NCBI RefSeq assembly: GCF_002806975.1 | Contig: NZ_NIHD01000003.1 | Location: 62,001 to 126,000 of the forward strand | Direction of reading: 5' to 3' | DNA length: 64,000 bases | DNA from: Marinobacter aromaticivorans | GTDB lineage: Bacteria > Pseudomonadota > Gammaproteobacteria > Pseudomonadales > Oleiphilaceae | Shown here: piece by piece, positions 17,666 to 26,649 of the stretch | How the letters are laid out: each line of letters begins with the position of its first letter | How positions within the stretch are numbered: the first letter of the stretch is position 1 | The notes under the pieces: generated by a model | What the model was told of the DNA's origin: nothing | What the model saw: only the letters and a program-made list of their open reading frames with translations | Database searches by the model: none | Program-made: the position numbers and the translations under genes

Positions 17666-17763
17666 CCTCGGTTTTGTCCTGCTGGCTTTGAGGTCTGGCT
17701 GATGGCTTGGGTTCCCAGTCTGCGGGTTTGGGGGAGAGTGGTGGTGGCTGGCCTTTCCAGGAC

Positions 17764-17929
17764 ACGCTACGAGCCCATCCATGGGCGCTTGACGGTTTTT
17801 GGGAGGGGCCCCACATGGCAGCTTGCACTAGCACTGGAAGGCTAGGGACAGACTTAAAGGTCTCGTAGCGTTTTTTGGGAGGCAGCCCCGCATGACAGCC
17901 CGCACCAAACTGGCAGGCTACCGTTGAGG
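17764..17929. repeat. Noncoding imperfect direct repeats with a flanking inverted repeat
   Basis: In the 264-base gap between flhB and uraA two related units of about 57-59 bases lie in tandem, at about 17793-17851 and 17868-17924. Both contain TTTTTGGGAGG, then CCCC.CATG.CAGC, GCAC.A and ACTGG.AGGCTA. A perfect 10-base inverted repeat, ACGCTACGAG at 17764-17773 and CTCGTAGCGT at 17862-17871, brackets the first unit and runs into six T. A smaller hairpin (CTAGC/GCTAG, 17828-17845) lies inside unit one. No coding signal is evident. It could terminate both converging operons or be a dispersed genomic repeat; copy number elsewhere is unknown. Confidence 0.6.
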
Positions 17930-19186
17930 TCAGTCTCCTCTGTTCTCGTAAATCGCCTTACCCCAGGCTTCGCGGCTGCCTGGGAGTATCAGGTTCAGGA
18001 TGATGGCGGCCACTGCACACAGGGCGATACCCTCAAGGTGGCCCAGAACCATGCCGCCGATGCCGAACACCAGGGTAACACCCACGATAACCAGGTTACG
18101 CGCCTGAGAAAGATCAACCTGGTGGCGAATCAGCGTGCTCATGCCAACAACCGCAATAGAACCGAACAGCAGGCACAGGATGCCGCCCATAACCGGCACC
18201 GGAATCGTCTGCAGGGCAGCGCCGAATTTGCCGACAAAGGCCAGGACGATGGCAGTGCACGCCGCCCACCACATAACCCTGGGATTGAAGTTGCGGGTCA
18301 GCATTACCGCACCGGTTACTTCAGAGTAAGTCGTGTTGGGTGGCCCGCCAAACATGGCGGCAGCGCTGGTGGCCAGGCCGTCACCCAGCAGGGTCCGGTG
18401 CAGGCCGGGTTTTTCCAGATAGTTTTTCCGGGTCACGTTACCAATCGCCAGAATATCCCCGATGTGTTCAATGGCCGGGGCGATGGCAACCGGGACCATG
18501 AACAGGACGGCACCCCAGCTGAACGCCGGCGCCACGAAGGCGGGAACCGCAAGCCAAGGGGCCTGTTGGATGGGCGTAGTATCAACAATGCCCGCGAATG
18601 CAGACAGAACGTAGCCGACAATCACCCCAAACATAATCGGAATCAGGCGAAAGATGCCCCTGGCCCAGACCGAAGCAACAATGGTTACAGCCAGGGAAAT
18701 CATCGCGATCCAAAGGGCTGTATCCTGCGGAATCAGCTGGGTGGCGCCATCACCGGTGCGACCAGAGGCCATGTGCACCGCCACAGGCGCCAGCCCCAGG
18801 CCGATCACCATGATAACCGGGCCGATAACCACGGGCGGCAGCAGGCGGGTAACAAAACCGGTGCCGCGCAGTCGGATTGCGCCGCTGAGCAGAACATAAA
18901 GGATACCTGCAGCCATCAGGCCACCAAGGGTTTCCTCGAGGCCGAATTTTCCCTTGGAGGCGATAACCGGTGCGATAAACGCAAAAGACGAAGCCAGGAA
19001 AATGGGAATCTGCCCGCCGGTTACTATATGGAAAATCAGTGTGCCTATGCCGGCGGTGAACAGTGCAACGTTGGGATCAAGGCCAGTGATCAGCGGCATC
19101 AACACCAGGGCGCCAAAGGCGACCAGCAGCATCTGGGAACCTGCGATAGCCTGCTTCCAGGTGGAGTCCGAAGAGTGGTCTTCCAT
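17930..19186 (-). CDS. uraA: Uracil permease (NCS2 family)
   Basis: This 418-residue, highly hydrophobic protein is an NCS2 nucleobase:cation symporter, most likely importing uracil with protons. About 12-14 membrane segments are visible; the family motifs include FIAPVIASKG near the first half-helix and MFGGPPNTTYSEVTGAVMLT, the conserved substrate region with Glu. It sits 2 bases after upp, which uses the imported uracil, so specificity for uracil is well supported. Both lie on the opposite strand to the flagellar genes and interrupt the flhB-flhA order. Confidence 0.92.
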   Translation of the reverse strand: MEDHSSDSTWKQAIAGSQMLLVAFGALVLMPLITGLDPNVALFTAGIGTLIFHIVTGGQIPIFLASSFAFIAPVIASKGKFGLEETLGGLMAAGILYVLLSGAIRLRGTGFVTRLLPPVVIGPVIMVIGLGLAPVAVHMASGRTGDGATQLIPQDTALWIAMISLAVTIVASVWARGIFRLIPIMFGVIVGYVLSAFAGIVDTTPIQQAPWLAVPAFVAPAFSWGAVLFMVPVAIAPAIEHIGDILAIGNVTRKNYLEKPGLHRTLLGDGLATSAAAMFGGPPNTTYSEVTGAVMLTRNFNPRVMWWAACTAIVLAFVGKFGAALQTIPVPVMGGILCLLFGSIAVVGMSTLIRHQVDLSQARNLVIVGVTLVFGIGGMVLGHLEGIALCAVAAIILNLILPGSREAWGKAIYENRGD

Positions 19187-19188
19187 GG

Positions 19189-19827
19189 TCAGACGTCCTT
19201 CTGCTTGGTGCCGAAGATTTTGTCGCCGGCATCACCAAGCCCGGGCAGGATATAGCCTTTTTCATTCAGACACTCGTCAACAGACGCCGTATAGATGGAA
19301 ACGTCGGGATGTGCGTCCAGAACCTTCTTTATGCCTTCCGGAGCTGCCACAAGCACCAGTGCCCGAATTTCGGTACTTCCGGCCTTTTTCAGCAGGTCAA
19401 TGGTAGAAATCATTGAACCACCGGTGGCAACCATGGGATCAACAATCAGTGCCATACGCTGATCCAGTTCGCCCACCAGTTTTTCCAGGTAGGTATTGGC
19501 CTCCAGCGTTTCCTCGTTGCGGATCTGGCCCACAACGCTGACCCGTGCCACAGGCACCAGGCTCAGCACGCCATCCAGCATACCGAGCCCGGCCCGCAGA
19601 ATGGGCACGATGGTAATTTTTTTCCCGTGGATCTGTTCCACAGTCACTGGCCCGGCCCAGCCCTCAATGGTCTTTTCCTGAAGATTAAAGTCCTTGGTGG
19701 CCTCGTAGGTGAGCAGCGCCCCGATTTCCTGTGCCAGTTCACGGAAATTCTTGGTACTGATGTCGGCACGGCGCATAAGGCCGAGCTTGTGTTGGATCAG
19801 GGGGTGTTTTACCTCGTGGATCGGCAT
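19189..19827 (-). CDS. upp: Uracil phosphoribosyltransferase
   Basis: Upp (212 residues) converts uracil and PRPP into UMP in pyrimidine salvage. The PRPP-binding loop is clear in [20 protein letters not shown], and the uracil-binding C-terminus has [17 protein letters not shown]. The frame is open 15 codons further upstream, but the family starts with [19 protein letters not shown] and AGGTGAG precedes this ATG, so 19827 is chosen. It is the first gene of upp-uraA. Its promoter should lie in the 233-base gap shared with flhA; no clear -35/-10 pair was seen on the minus strand. Confidence 0.95.
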   Translation of the reverse strand: MPIHEVKHPLIQHKLGLMRRADISTKNFRELAQEIGALLTYEATKDFNLQEKTIEGWAGPVTVEQIHGKKITIVPILRAGLGMLDGVLSLVPVARVSVVGQIRNEETLEANTYLEKLVGELDQRMALIVDPMVATGGSMISTIDLLKKAGSTEIRALVLVAAPEGIKKVLDAHPDVSIYTASVDECLNEKGYILPGLGDAGDKIFGTKQKDV

Positions 19828-19961
19828 GGTCTCACCTGCTTCTTGGTCCGGGATGTGGGGGTTGGGATTCAATGTCGCAAATCAAGTGGCGCAAGGATAA
19901 CGCATCTTGGAAGGTGAGTCAGGCAGGCAAAGCCAACTGTGAAACGAAAATTTGAACACAG

Positions 19962-19976
19962 TGGTATGGATCTTGC
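19962..19976 (+). promoter_or_regulatory. Sigma-54 promoter of flhA
   Basis: TGGTATGGATCTTGC fits TGGCACG-N4-TTGC with one or two mismatches and the invariant GG and GC 10 bases apart. It lies 85 bases before the flhA ATG. flhA is RpoN-dependent in Pseudomonas and Vibrio. A second, poorer candidate (TGGC at 19999) lacks the GC element. Confidence 0.75.
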
Positions 19977-20060
19977 GGTTACCGGAGTAAAGACACTTTG
20001 GCGTCAGAATTCCGACCTTTTTAACGCCTTCAGAAACCGCAAATCGGAGATGCTTCGGGC

Positions 20061-22241
20061 ATGGACAGAGCTTTAGTCCTGAATAATGTCAAATCCCTGA
20101 CGCGGGGTAACCTCGGCATACCCGTCATGTTGATGGGGCTTCTGGGCATGATGATCCTGCCCATGCCGGCCTTTTTGCTGGATGTGTTCTTCACATTCAA
20201 TATCACGCTTTCGATCGTCATACTGCTGGTGTGTGTGTACGCACTGCGCCCCATGGAGTTCGCCTCTTTTCCTACGGTGCTGCTGGTGGCAACCCTGTTG
20301 CGTCTGGCGCTGAACGTGGCATCCACGCGGATTGTCCTGCTCAACGGCCATGAGGGTGGTGATGCTGCAGGTAAGGTAATTGAATCCTTTGGTGCGGTGC
20401 TGATTGGCGGCAACTATGCGGTTGGTCTCGTGGTATTTGCCATTTTGATGATCATTAACTTCCTGGTGGTCACCAAAGGTGCCGGCCGGGTTTCGGAGGT
20501 GAGCGCACGCTTTACCCTGGATGCCATGCCCGGTAAGCAGATGGCCATTGATGCCGACCTCAACGCGGGACTGGTCAACCAGGATGAGGCCAGGCACCGG
20601 CGCGAGGAGATAGCGCAGGAAGCGGACTTTTACGGCTCCATGGACGGTGCTTCCAAGTTTGTAAAAGGCGATGCCATTGCCGGCCTGCTGATCCTCGCCA
20701 TCAATATTATTGGTGGGGTTTCCATCGGCATGATCCAGCATGGCCTTGATTTTGGCCTGGCCATGGAGCGTTATGCCCTGCTCACCATTGGCGACGGCCT
20801 GGTTGCCCAGATTCCGTCGCTGCTGCTTTCAACGTCCGCCGCCATCATGGTCACCCGGGTTACGTCCAGCCAGGATATGGGTGGCCAGATTCTCAAGCAG
20901 ATGTTTACGGCGCCCAAGGCCCTGGCCATTGCTGCGGCTATTCTGATTTTGCTGGGTCTGATTCCTGGTATGCCCCACGTTGCCTTCCTCGGGCTTGGCG
21001 GGCTTGCTGCTGCCGGTGCCTGGTTTATCTGGAAAAAAGACCGGCAGACGGTCGAAGAAGGCGGCACTTTCCCCAGCCGTGGCGGCGCGGGCGTTGTGTC
21101 CGGCGCCGGTGCCCGCGACCTGCCTCTGGCGGGCGATGCCGGTGGGGATCAGGGGCGTCAGTTACCTGCGCCGGGAGAAACCCGCGAGCTTGGCTGGGAC
21201 GACGTCGCAACAGTGGACATTGTCGGCCTGGAAGTCGGCTACCGCCTGATACCCCTGGTTGATAAATCCCAGGGTGGCCAACTGCTCAGCCGCATCAAAG
21301 GCGTGCGTAAAAAGCTGTCACAGGACATGGGTTTTCTGATGCCCTCGGTGCACATACGCGACAACCTGGATCTGATGCCCAATGTGTACCGCATTACGCT
21401 GATGGGCGTAACCATCGCAGAAGCCGAAATCCACCCCGACCGGGAGCTGGCTATAGATCCCGGCCAGGTGTTTGGAAAAATAGAGGGAATAGAAGGCAAA
21501 GACCCGGCCTTCGGGCTTGATGCGAGCTGGATCGAGCCGGAGAAGAAGGACCAGGCCCAGACGCTGGGTTACACCGTGGTGGACGCCAGCACGGTTGTGG
21601 CTACGCATCTTAACCAGGTTCTGCAGAAGCACGCCCATGAGCTGCTGGGGCACGAAGAAGTCCAGAAATGGCTGGACCAACTCGAGAAAATTTCGCCCAA
21701 GCTTGCGGAAGAACTGGTGCCCACGACCCTGTCCATCAGCCTGCTGTTGAGGGTGCTGCAGAACCTGCTCAAGGAGGAGGTGCCAATCCGGGATATGCGT
21801 TCTATCGCCGAAGCTCTGGTGAACGTGCATCCCAAGAGCCAGGATCCGAAACTGCTGACTACGGTGGCGCGCCAGGCCTTGCGCCGGATGATTGTTCAGA
21901 GCATCTGTGGCAATGAACAGGAAATACCGGTTATTACCCTGGACCCCGATCTGGAACAGTTATTGCTTAAGTCTGTACAGCAGAGTCAACAATCTGGCGG
22001 CCAGGAGGATATTGGCATGGTTCTGGAGCCGAATATGGTAGAGAAGCTGCAGCGCTCTCTGCAGGACAGCGTGCAGCGCCAGGAGATGCTGGGCAAGCCC
22101 GCCATTCTGCTGGTTTCCGGCCCCTTGCGCCCGGTGCTTGCCAGGTTCGCCAGTTACGGTGTAGAGCGGTTACACGTGCTCTCCTACCAGGAAATACCGG
22201 ATAACAAACAGATTACGATCGTGGCGTCCGTGGGACAGTAA
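20061..22241 (+). CDS. flhA: Flagellar export gate protein FlhA
   Basis: FlhA (726 residues) forms the nonameric export-gate ring that receives chaperone-substrate complexes. Eight membrane segments fill the first 330 residues, with the FHIPEP-family core ASFPTVLLVATLLRLALNVAS and the conserved cytoplasmic loop AGRVSEVSARFTLDAMPGKQ. A Gly-rich linker (about 350-375) leads to the cytoplasmic domain (about 380-700), with FLMPSVHIRDNLDLMPNVYR. It is slightly longer than the usual 690-700 residues because of the linker. It begins a block behind a sigma-54 site, separated from flhB by uraA-upp. Confidence 0.97.
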   Translation: MDRALVLNNVKSLTRGNLGIPVMLMGLLGMMILPMPAFLLDVFFTFNITLSIVILLVCVYALRPMEFASFPTVLLVATLLRLALNVASTRIVLLNGHEGGDAAGKVIESFGAVLIGGNYAVGLVVFAILMIINFLVVTKGAGRVSEVSARFTLDAMPGKQMAIDADLNAGLVNQDEARHRREEIAQEADFYGSMDGASKFVKGDAIAGLLILAINIIGGVSIGMIQHGLDFGLAMERYALLTIGDGLVAQIPSLLLSTSAAIMVTRVTSSQDMGGQILKQMFTAPKALAIAAAILILLGLIPGMPHVAFLGLGGLAAAGAWFIWKKDRQTVEEGGTFPSRGGAGVVSGAGARDLPLAGDAGGDQGRQLPAPGETRELGWDDVATVDIVGLEVGYRLIPLVDKSQGGQLLSRIKGVRKKLSQDMGFLMPSVHIRDNLDLMPNVYRITLMGVTIAEAEIHPDRELAIDPGQVFGKIEGIEGKDPAFGLDASWIEPEKKDQAQTLGYTVVDASTVVATHLNQVLQKHAHELLGHEEVQKWLDQLEKISPKLAEELVPTTLSISLLLRVLQNLLKEEVPIRDMRSIAEALVNVHPKSQDPKLLTTVARQALRRMIVQSICGNEQEIPVITLDPDLEQLLLKSVQQSQQSGGQEDIGMVLEPNMVEKLQRSLQDSVQRQEMLGKPAILLVSGPLRPVLARFASYGVERLHVLSYQEIPDNKQITIVASVGQ

Positions 22242-22302
22242 TACACGCGGCTGAAAAGACGGACAGCGCAGCAACAGCGTTGCCGGTGGAGGATGCAATA
22301 TC

Positions 22303-23622
22303 ATGAAAGTGAAACGTTTTTTTGCCAAGAGTATGGCCGAAGCGCTGAAACAGGTCAGCGAACAGATGGGGCCGGACGCTGTCATTCTTTCCAATCGCCG
22401 GGTAGACGGTGGTGTTGAAATCGTCACCGCTCTGGACTACGACGAAAACATGGCGCGGCAGAGCCTTGGCGAGCAGGCCAGTGAGGCGACGAACGGAGCC
22501 CGCCTTGCAGAAATGCAGGCGGAACGCCACCGCCGGCTGGAAGAGGAACTGAGCCGCTCACGTACCCGTATTCGGGAAGTACGGGAAAGCCGGGCAGCGC
22601 GTGGCCGGGGTTATGCTGAGGCAACCTTCACGGGATTGGACGAACAAGCCGGCGAGGGACTTGATGATCCGGCGCCCGGTGGCATCAACAGCAATGCGGA
22701 TTATTCCGATGAGTTTGCCCGCATGCGCGCGGAAATAAGCTCTTTGCGGGATCTTGTCAGTGGCCAGCGCGATGAGCCGGAAAAACCCGGCACCAGTGCG
22801 GTTCAACAGCGGCTGGCGGAGCGCTTGCAGGAGTTTGGCCTGAGCCCGGATCTGGCCGGGTCGCTTTCCCGGCGTCACAAGGGCGGTAAACTGGACGACG
22901 GCTGGAAGCAGTCACTGAAAATGCTTGTCACCGGCGTGCGCACACCCCGGCAGGAATGGCTGGACGTAGGCGGCGTATACGCGCTGGTTGGCCCGACCGG
23001 TTCCGGCAAGACCACCACCATAGGTAAACTGGCTGCACGCTATGTGTTGAAGCATGGTGCCGATTCGCTGGCGCTGGTCACTACAGACAGGTACCGGGTT
23101 GCCGCGCACGAGCAGCTTTTCGTTTTTGGTCGTATTCTGAATGTTCCGGTTCGCGTTGTGGACGAAAGCAACACGCTGGATGATATTCTTGACGAGTTGT
23201 CGGATCGTCATCTGGTACTGATTGATACTGCGGGGCTGACCAGCTCCGACAAGGGATACCAGGAGCAGTTGTCAGAACTGGCCCGCAGTCATCACGGCAT
23301 ACGTACGCATCTGGTGGTTTCCGCAACCAGCCAGCCGCGCATCATGAAATCCGTCTGGCATTGCTATAAGATGGCAGGCTTGACGGGCTGTGTAATGACA
23401 AAAATTGACGAAGCCCTGACTCTGGGTGAATCTCTGGGTTTTGTAATGGAAACCGGTTTGCCGGTGGCATATTACACGGATGGACAAAAGATCCCGGGAG
23501 ACCTGCATCATGCCGAGGCCGTTCCGCTTGTGCGTCTGGCAGCTGAGCGTCTTAAATTGCTTCAGCGGCAGGCTTCTGCAGAGGGAATATCTGGCACAGA
23601 ACGCCCGCGGGAAACTGCATGA
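22303..23622 (+). CDS. flhF: Flagellar placement GTPase FlhF
   Basis: FlhF (439 residues) is the SRP-type GTPase that recruits the first flagellar components to the cell pole. The N-terminus (MKVKRFFAKSMAEALKQV) matches the B domain; a charged linker follows. The NG domain has the P-loop GPTGSGKTTTIGKLAARY, then TTDRYRVAAHEQL and LVLIDTAGL (G3 region). It lies between flhA and fleN as in other polar flagellates. The 61-base gap from flhA shows no strong promoter. Confidence 0.95.
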   Translation: MKVKRFFAKSMAEALKQVSEQMGPDAVILSNRRVDGGVEIVTALDYDENMARQSLGEQASEATNGARLAEMQAERHRRLEEELSRSRTRIREVRESRAARGRGYAEATFTGLDEQAGEGLDDPAPGGINSNADYSDEFARMRAEISSLRDLVSGQRDEPEKPGTSAVQQRLAERLQEFGLSPDLAGSLSRRHKGGKLDDGWKQSLKMLVTGVRTPRQEWLDVGGVYALVGPTGSGKTTTIGKLAARYVLKHGADSLALVTTDRYRVAAHEQLFVFGRILNVPVRVVDESNTLDDILDELSDRHLVLIDTAGLTSSDKGYQEQLSELARSHHGIRTHLVVSATSQPRIMKSVWHCYKMAGLTGCVMTKIDEALTLGESLGFVMETGLPVAYYTDGQKIPGDLHHAEAVPLVRLAAERLKLLQRQASAEGISGTERPRETA

Positions 23623-23694
23623 GGCGATGAAGATCCGGGTTTTGTGCGGCCATGGGCCGTATCCGGTTAAACGCGGCAAGAGATAATATACAGT

Positions 23695-24507
23695 ATGAGC
23701 AAACCACATCCGGTACAGGTGATAGCGGTTTCCGGCGGTAAGGGCGGTGTTGGCAAAAGTAATATCTCGGTTAACCTTGGCATTGCTCTGGCACAAAAAG
23801 GCAGGCGTGTGGTTTTGCTTGATGCCGATCTCGGCCTGGGAAATCTTGATGTGCTGCTTGGCGTCACCGCCACCCGCACCCTGCAGGATGTGCTGGCGGG
23901 AGATTGTGATTTAAAGGACGTTCTGGTGAATGGCCCTGGTGGGATCAAAATCGTACCGGCCTCTTCCGGAACCCAGCGCATGACTCAGCTCAGCGCAATG
24001 GAGCACGCTGGCCTGATTAACGCGTTCAGTGAACTGGGCGACCAGATTGATGTCCTCATCGTGGACACTGCCGCCGGCATCTCCGACTCGGTGGTGAGTT
24101 TTCTGCGGGCGTCTCAGGAGCTGCTCCTGGTGGTTTGCGATGAACCCACATCCATTACGGATGCCTACGCCCTGATTAAACTGATGAACCGTGACTACGG
24201 CACCAATCGTTTCCGCATTCTTGCCAACCAGGTGAGTAGTGAGCAGGAAGGCCGCCATTTGTTTGAAAAACTGACCCGGGTTACTGAGCGCTTCCTTGAT
24301 GTGGCGCTGCAATATGTGGGTATGGTGCCTTACGACGAAGCTGTGAAAAAAGCGGTTCAGCGCCAGAAGGCCGTACTGGACGCTTACCCCCGGGCCAAAG
24401 CCTCGCTTGCTATCAAGGCACTGGCTGACAAGGTGGAAAGCTGGCCGCTGCCGTCATCTCCCCGCGGGCACCTTGAGTTTTTTGTTGAGCGGCTCGTCGA
24501 AGTCTGA
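23695..24507 (+). CDS. fleN: Flagellar number regulator FleN (FlhG), MinD-type ATPase
   Basis: FleN (270 residues) limits the number of polar flagella by antagonising FleQ and FlhF. It shows the deviant Walker A SGGKGGVGKSNISVNLG, the A' motif VVLLDADLGLGNLDVLLG and the Walker B/D region IDVLIVDTAAGISDSVVSFL. A C-terminal amphipathic segment (SPRGHLEFFVERL) would give membrane binding. The ATG at 23695 has no clear ribosome-binding site. Position between flhF and fliA is standard. Confidence 0.95.
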   Translation: MSKPHPVQVIAVSGGKGGVGKSNISVNLGIALAQKGRRVVLLDADLGLGNLDVLLGVTATRTLQDVLAGDCDLKDVLVNGPGGIKIVPASSGTQRMTQLSAMEHAGLINAFSELGDQIDVLIVDTAAGISDSVVSFLRASQELLLVVCDEPTSITDAYALIKLMNRDYGTNRFRILANQVSSEQEGRHLFEKLTRVTERFLDVALQYVGMVPYDEAVKKAVQRQKAVLDAYPRAKASLAIKALADKVESWPLPSSPRGHLEFFVERLVEV

Positions 24508-24536
24508 AACGGATCCTGTAAAACAAAACCGGATAC

Positions 24537-25280
24537 ATGACATTGGCGAAAAATCTGGGAATCTATAACCAGGCTGGCGTAAACAGCCCTGCAGAGCTGA
24601 TCGAAACACATGCGCCCCTGGTCAAGAAAATCGCACTTCATCTTCTGGCGCGGCTACCGGCTTCGGTGCAGCTTGACGACCTCATGCAGGCAGGCATGAT
24701 CGGATTGCTGGAGGCTGCCCAGCGCTACAGCGCAACCAAAGGCGCAACCTTTGAAACCTACGCCGGTATACGTATTCGCGGAGCCATGGTGGATGAGATT
24801 CGCAAAGGCGATTGGGTGCCGCGCTCGGTGCACCGTAATGCCCGCCGGATTGCCCGCGCTATCAAGGCGGTTGAGGACAGGACGGGCCGGGAAGCCCAGG
24901 ATGCGGAGGTGGCCGAAGAGCTCGGTATGGAGCTTTCCGAATATCATGCCTCCTTGTCTGATGCCAACAGCGGGCGACTTTTTAGCCTTGATGAGCTCAA
25001 TGAATCCGGAGATCTGCCGATAGAAGAAGCAGAGGCCAGTGATAATCCACTGGATGGTCTGACGTCTGATACGTTCCGGAATAATCTGGCGACCGCCATT
25101 GAGCAGCTTCCGGAGCGCGAAAAACTGGTGTTGAGCCTGTATTACCAGGAGGAGCTCAACCTGAAGGAAATCGGTGCGGTATTGGGCGTCAGTGAAAGCC
25201 GGGTCAGCCAGATTCACAGTCAGGCGGCTTTACGGCTGCGCAGCAGGCTTTCTGAATGGCGGCTTGAAGAACATGATTAA
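24537..25280 (+). CDS. fliA: Flagellar sigma factor FliA (sigma-28)
   Basis: FliA (247 residues) directs RNA polymerase to late flagellar and chemotaxis promoters and is held by FlgM until the hook is finished. Region 2 is clear (LDDLMQAGMIGLLEAAQRY, then ATFETYAGIRIRGAMVDEIR). Region 4 has REKLVLSLYYQEELNLKEIG and the helix-turn-helix VLGVSESRVSQIHSQAALRL. It follows fleN by 29 bases. Its length and motifs match the family. Confidence 0.97.
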   Translation: MTLAKNLGIYNQAGVNSPAELIETHAPLVKKIALHLLARLPASVQLDDLMQAGMIGLLEAAQRYSATKGATFETYAGIRIRGAMVDEIRKGDWVPRSVHRNARRIARAIKAVEDRTGREAQDAEVAEELGMELSEYHASLSDANSGRLFSLDELNESGDLPIEEAEASDNPLDGLTSDTFRNNLATAIEQLPEREKLVLSLYYQEELNLKEIGAVLGVSESRVSQIHSQAALRLRSRLSEWRLEEHD

Positions 25281-25441
25281 ACGCCGCAAAAGGTTTCAGA
25301 GTTCAGGTGGCGTGTAGTATTTGGTAACCGACGCTTTACAAGCTCAGTAAAGATCAGACAATACAAGGTTAAATCAGCGGCCTGCCAAACTTCGAGCGCA
25401 AGGGTCAAACGAATTCCGGGTCTTACTAACTGGAGGTCCCT

Positions 25442-25825
25442 TTGGACAAGAACATGAAAATACTCATTGTGGACGATTTCTCCACAATGCGGCGGATTAT
25501 CAAGAACCTGCTTCGCGATCTGGGTTTCACCAACACTGACGAGGCGGACGACGGCAATACCGCTTTACCCATGCTGAAAAGCGGCAAGTACGATTTCCTG
25601 GTAACAGACTGGAACATGCCGGGAATGTCCGGTTTTGATCTGCTCAAAACGGTTCGCGCCGATGAAAATCTGAAAGACCTTCCCATACTGATGGTTACTG
25701 CTGAAGCCAAGCGCGACCAGATTGTTGCAGCTGCCCAGGCCGGTGTGAATGGGTATGTGGTAAAGCCTTTCACAGCGGCGGTTCTCAAGGAAAAAATCGA
25801 GAAGATTTTTGAGCGAATTCAGTAA
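25442..25825 (+). CDS. cheY: Chemotaxis response regulator CheY
   Basis: CheY is a single receiver domain that binds FliM when phosphorylated. The key residues are present: acidic pair in [12 protein letters not shown], phosphoacceptor Asp in [12 protein letters not shown], and Thr/Lys in [10 protein letters not shown] and VVKPFT. The start is arguable. A strong GGAGG (25432-25436) lies 5 bases before a TTG at 25442, giving 127 residues; the ATG at 25454, where Pseudomonas CheY would start, is 17 bases from that site. The TTG is preferred. The 161-base gap after fliA shows no good sigma-28 or sigma-54 site. Confidence 0.95.
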   Translation: MDKNMKILIVDDFSTMRRIIKNLLRDLGFTNTDEADDGNTALPMLKSGKYDFLVTDWNMPGMSGFDLLKTVRADENLKDLPILMVTAEAKRDQIVAAAQAGVNGYVVKPFTAAVLKEKIEKIFERIQ

Positions 25826-25836
25826 CCGGACATCGG

Positions 25837-26631
25837 ATGAGCCGTATGAGCGATAACAAGAAGATCCGGCGGGATCTTGAGCCGGAAGTGACCGAAAAAC
25901 TCCGGCACCAGGCGGCAGAACTCACTCAATGCGTTGAAAGTGGCGATTATGCCGGTGCCATGAATCTGATCAACGAATTGAATGAGGTCAGGGATCAAAG
26001 CCTTTATCGCGAGGTGGGCCGGCTGACACGAACCCTGCATGAGGCAATCCGTAACTTCCAGATAGATCCACGAAGCCCGGAACAAAAAGAAGTCCTGTCG
26101 CTGATGACAGACGCATCGGACAGGCTGGCCTACGTTGTCCAGATGACAAGCCAGGCTGCCAACCGCACCATGGATCTTGTTGAAGAAAGCATGCCCGTCG
26201 CCCACACCGTTCGCGATAACGCAACCTCGTTAAGGCAAGAGTGGCAGCGGCTGGGGCGTCGTGAGATGCAGCCGGCTGAATTCCGCGAACTCTACGGCCG
26301 TATTGACGCTTTTTTCCAGAGTGTCTCCAAAGATGCAGACAGGGTATATAACAACCTTTCCGAAATCCTGTTGGCACAGGATTTTCAGGACCTTACCGGC
26401 CAGGTCATTCAGCGTGTAACCGCTCTGGTTAAAGAAGTTGAAGAACAGATGCTCAGCCTGGTGGTTATGGCCAGCCATGTTGATCAGCTCACAGGCACCG
26501 TGCACCGGCTGGAACACGAAGAAGTCTCTGCGGAGCAGGGGGTCGGGCCCCAGATGAAGACAGAAGAGCGCGAAGATGTAGTCTCGGGACAAAACGACGT
26601 AGATGACCTGCTGTCCAGTCTCGGTTTCTGA
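25837..26631 (+). CDS. cheZ: CheY-P phosphatase CheZ
   Basis: CheZ (264 residues) removes phosphate from CheY-P. The long four-helix-bundle core includes the catalytic region LAQDFQDLTGQVIQRVTALV, where the Asp and Gln of QDFQDLTGQ are the active residues. The C-terminus ends with DVDDLLSSLGF, the CheY-binding peptide typical of the family. An in-frame ATG three codons further in is a possible start. It lies 11 bases after cheY. Confidence 0.95.
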   Translation: MSRMSDNKKIRRDLEPEVTEKLRHQAAELTQCVESGDYAGAMNLINELNEVRDQSLYREVGRLTRTLHEAIRNFQIDPRSPEQKEVLSLMTDASDRLAYVVQMTSQAANRTMDLVEESMPVAHTVRDNATSLRQEWQRLGRREMQPAEFRELYGRIDAFFQSVSKDADRVYNNLSEILLAQDFQDLTGQVIQRVTALVKEVEEQMLSLVVMASHVDQLTGTVHRLEHEEVSAEQGVGPQMKTEEREDVVSGQNDVDDLLSSLGF

Positions 26632-26649
26632 ATATCAAGAGGTTAGTCC

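Noticed and set aside
17610..17834. A 74-codon minus-strand frame in the flhB-uraA gap
   Set aside because: It overlaps the end of flhB, is Pro/Ser/Lys-rich without family pattern, and coincides with the repeat region; no convincing ribosome-binding site.
17924..19255. A 443-codon plus-strand open frame opposite uraA and upp
   Set aside because: It is antisense to two well-recognised genes, has odd His/Asn/Gln-rich composition and no domain. It is a by-product of codon bias in the real genes.
19999..20013. Second sigma-54 candidate before flhA
   Set aside because: The -12 element is TTCC; the site at 19962 is better.
25345..25375. TAAAG followed by GGTTAAAT before cheY as a sigma-28 promoter
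   Set aside because: The -10 half shares too few bases with GCCGATAA.
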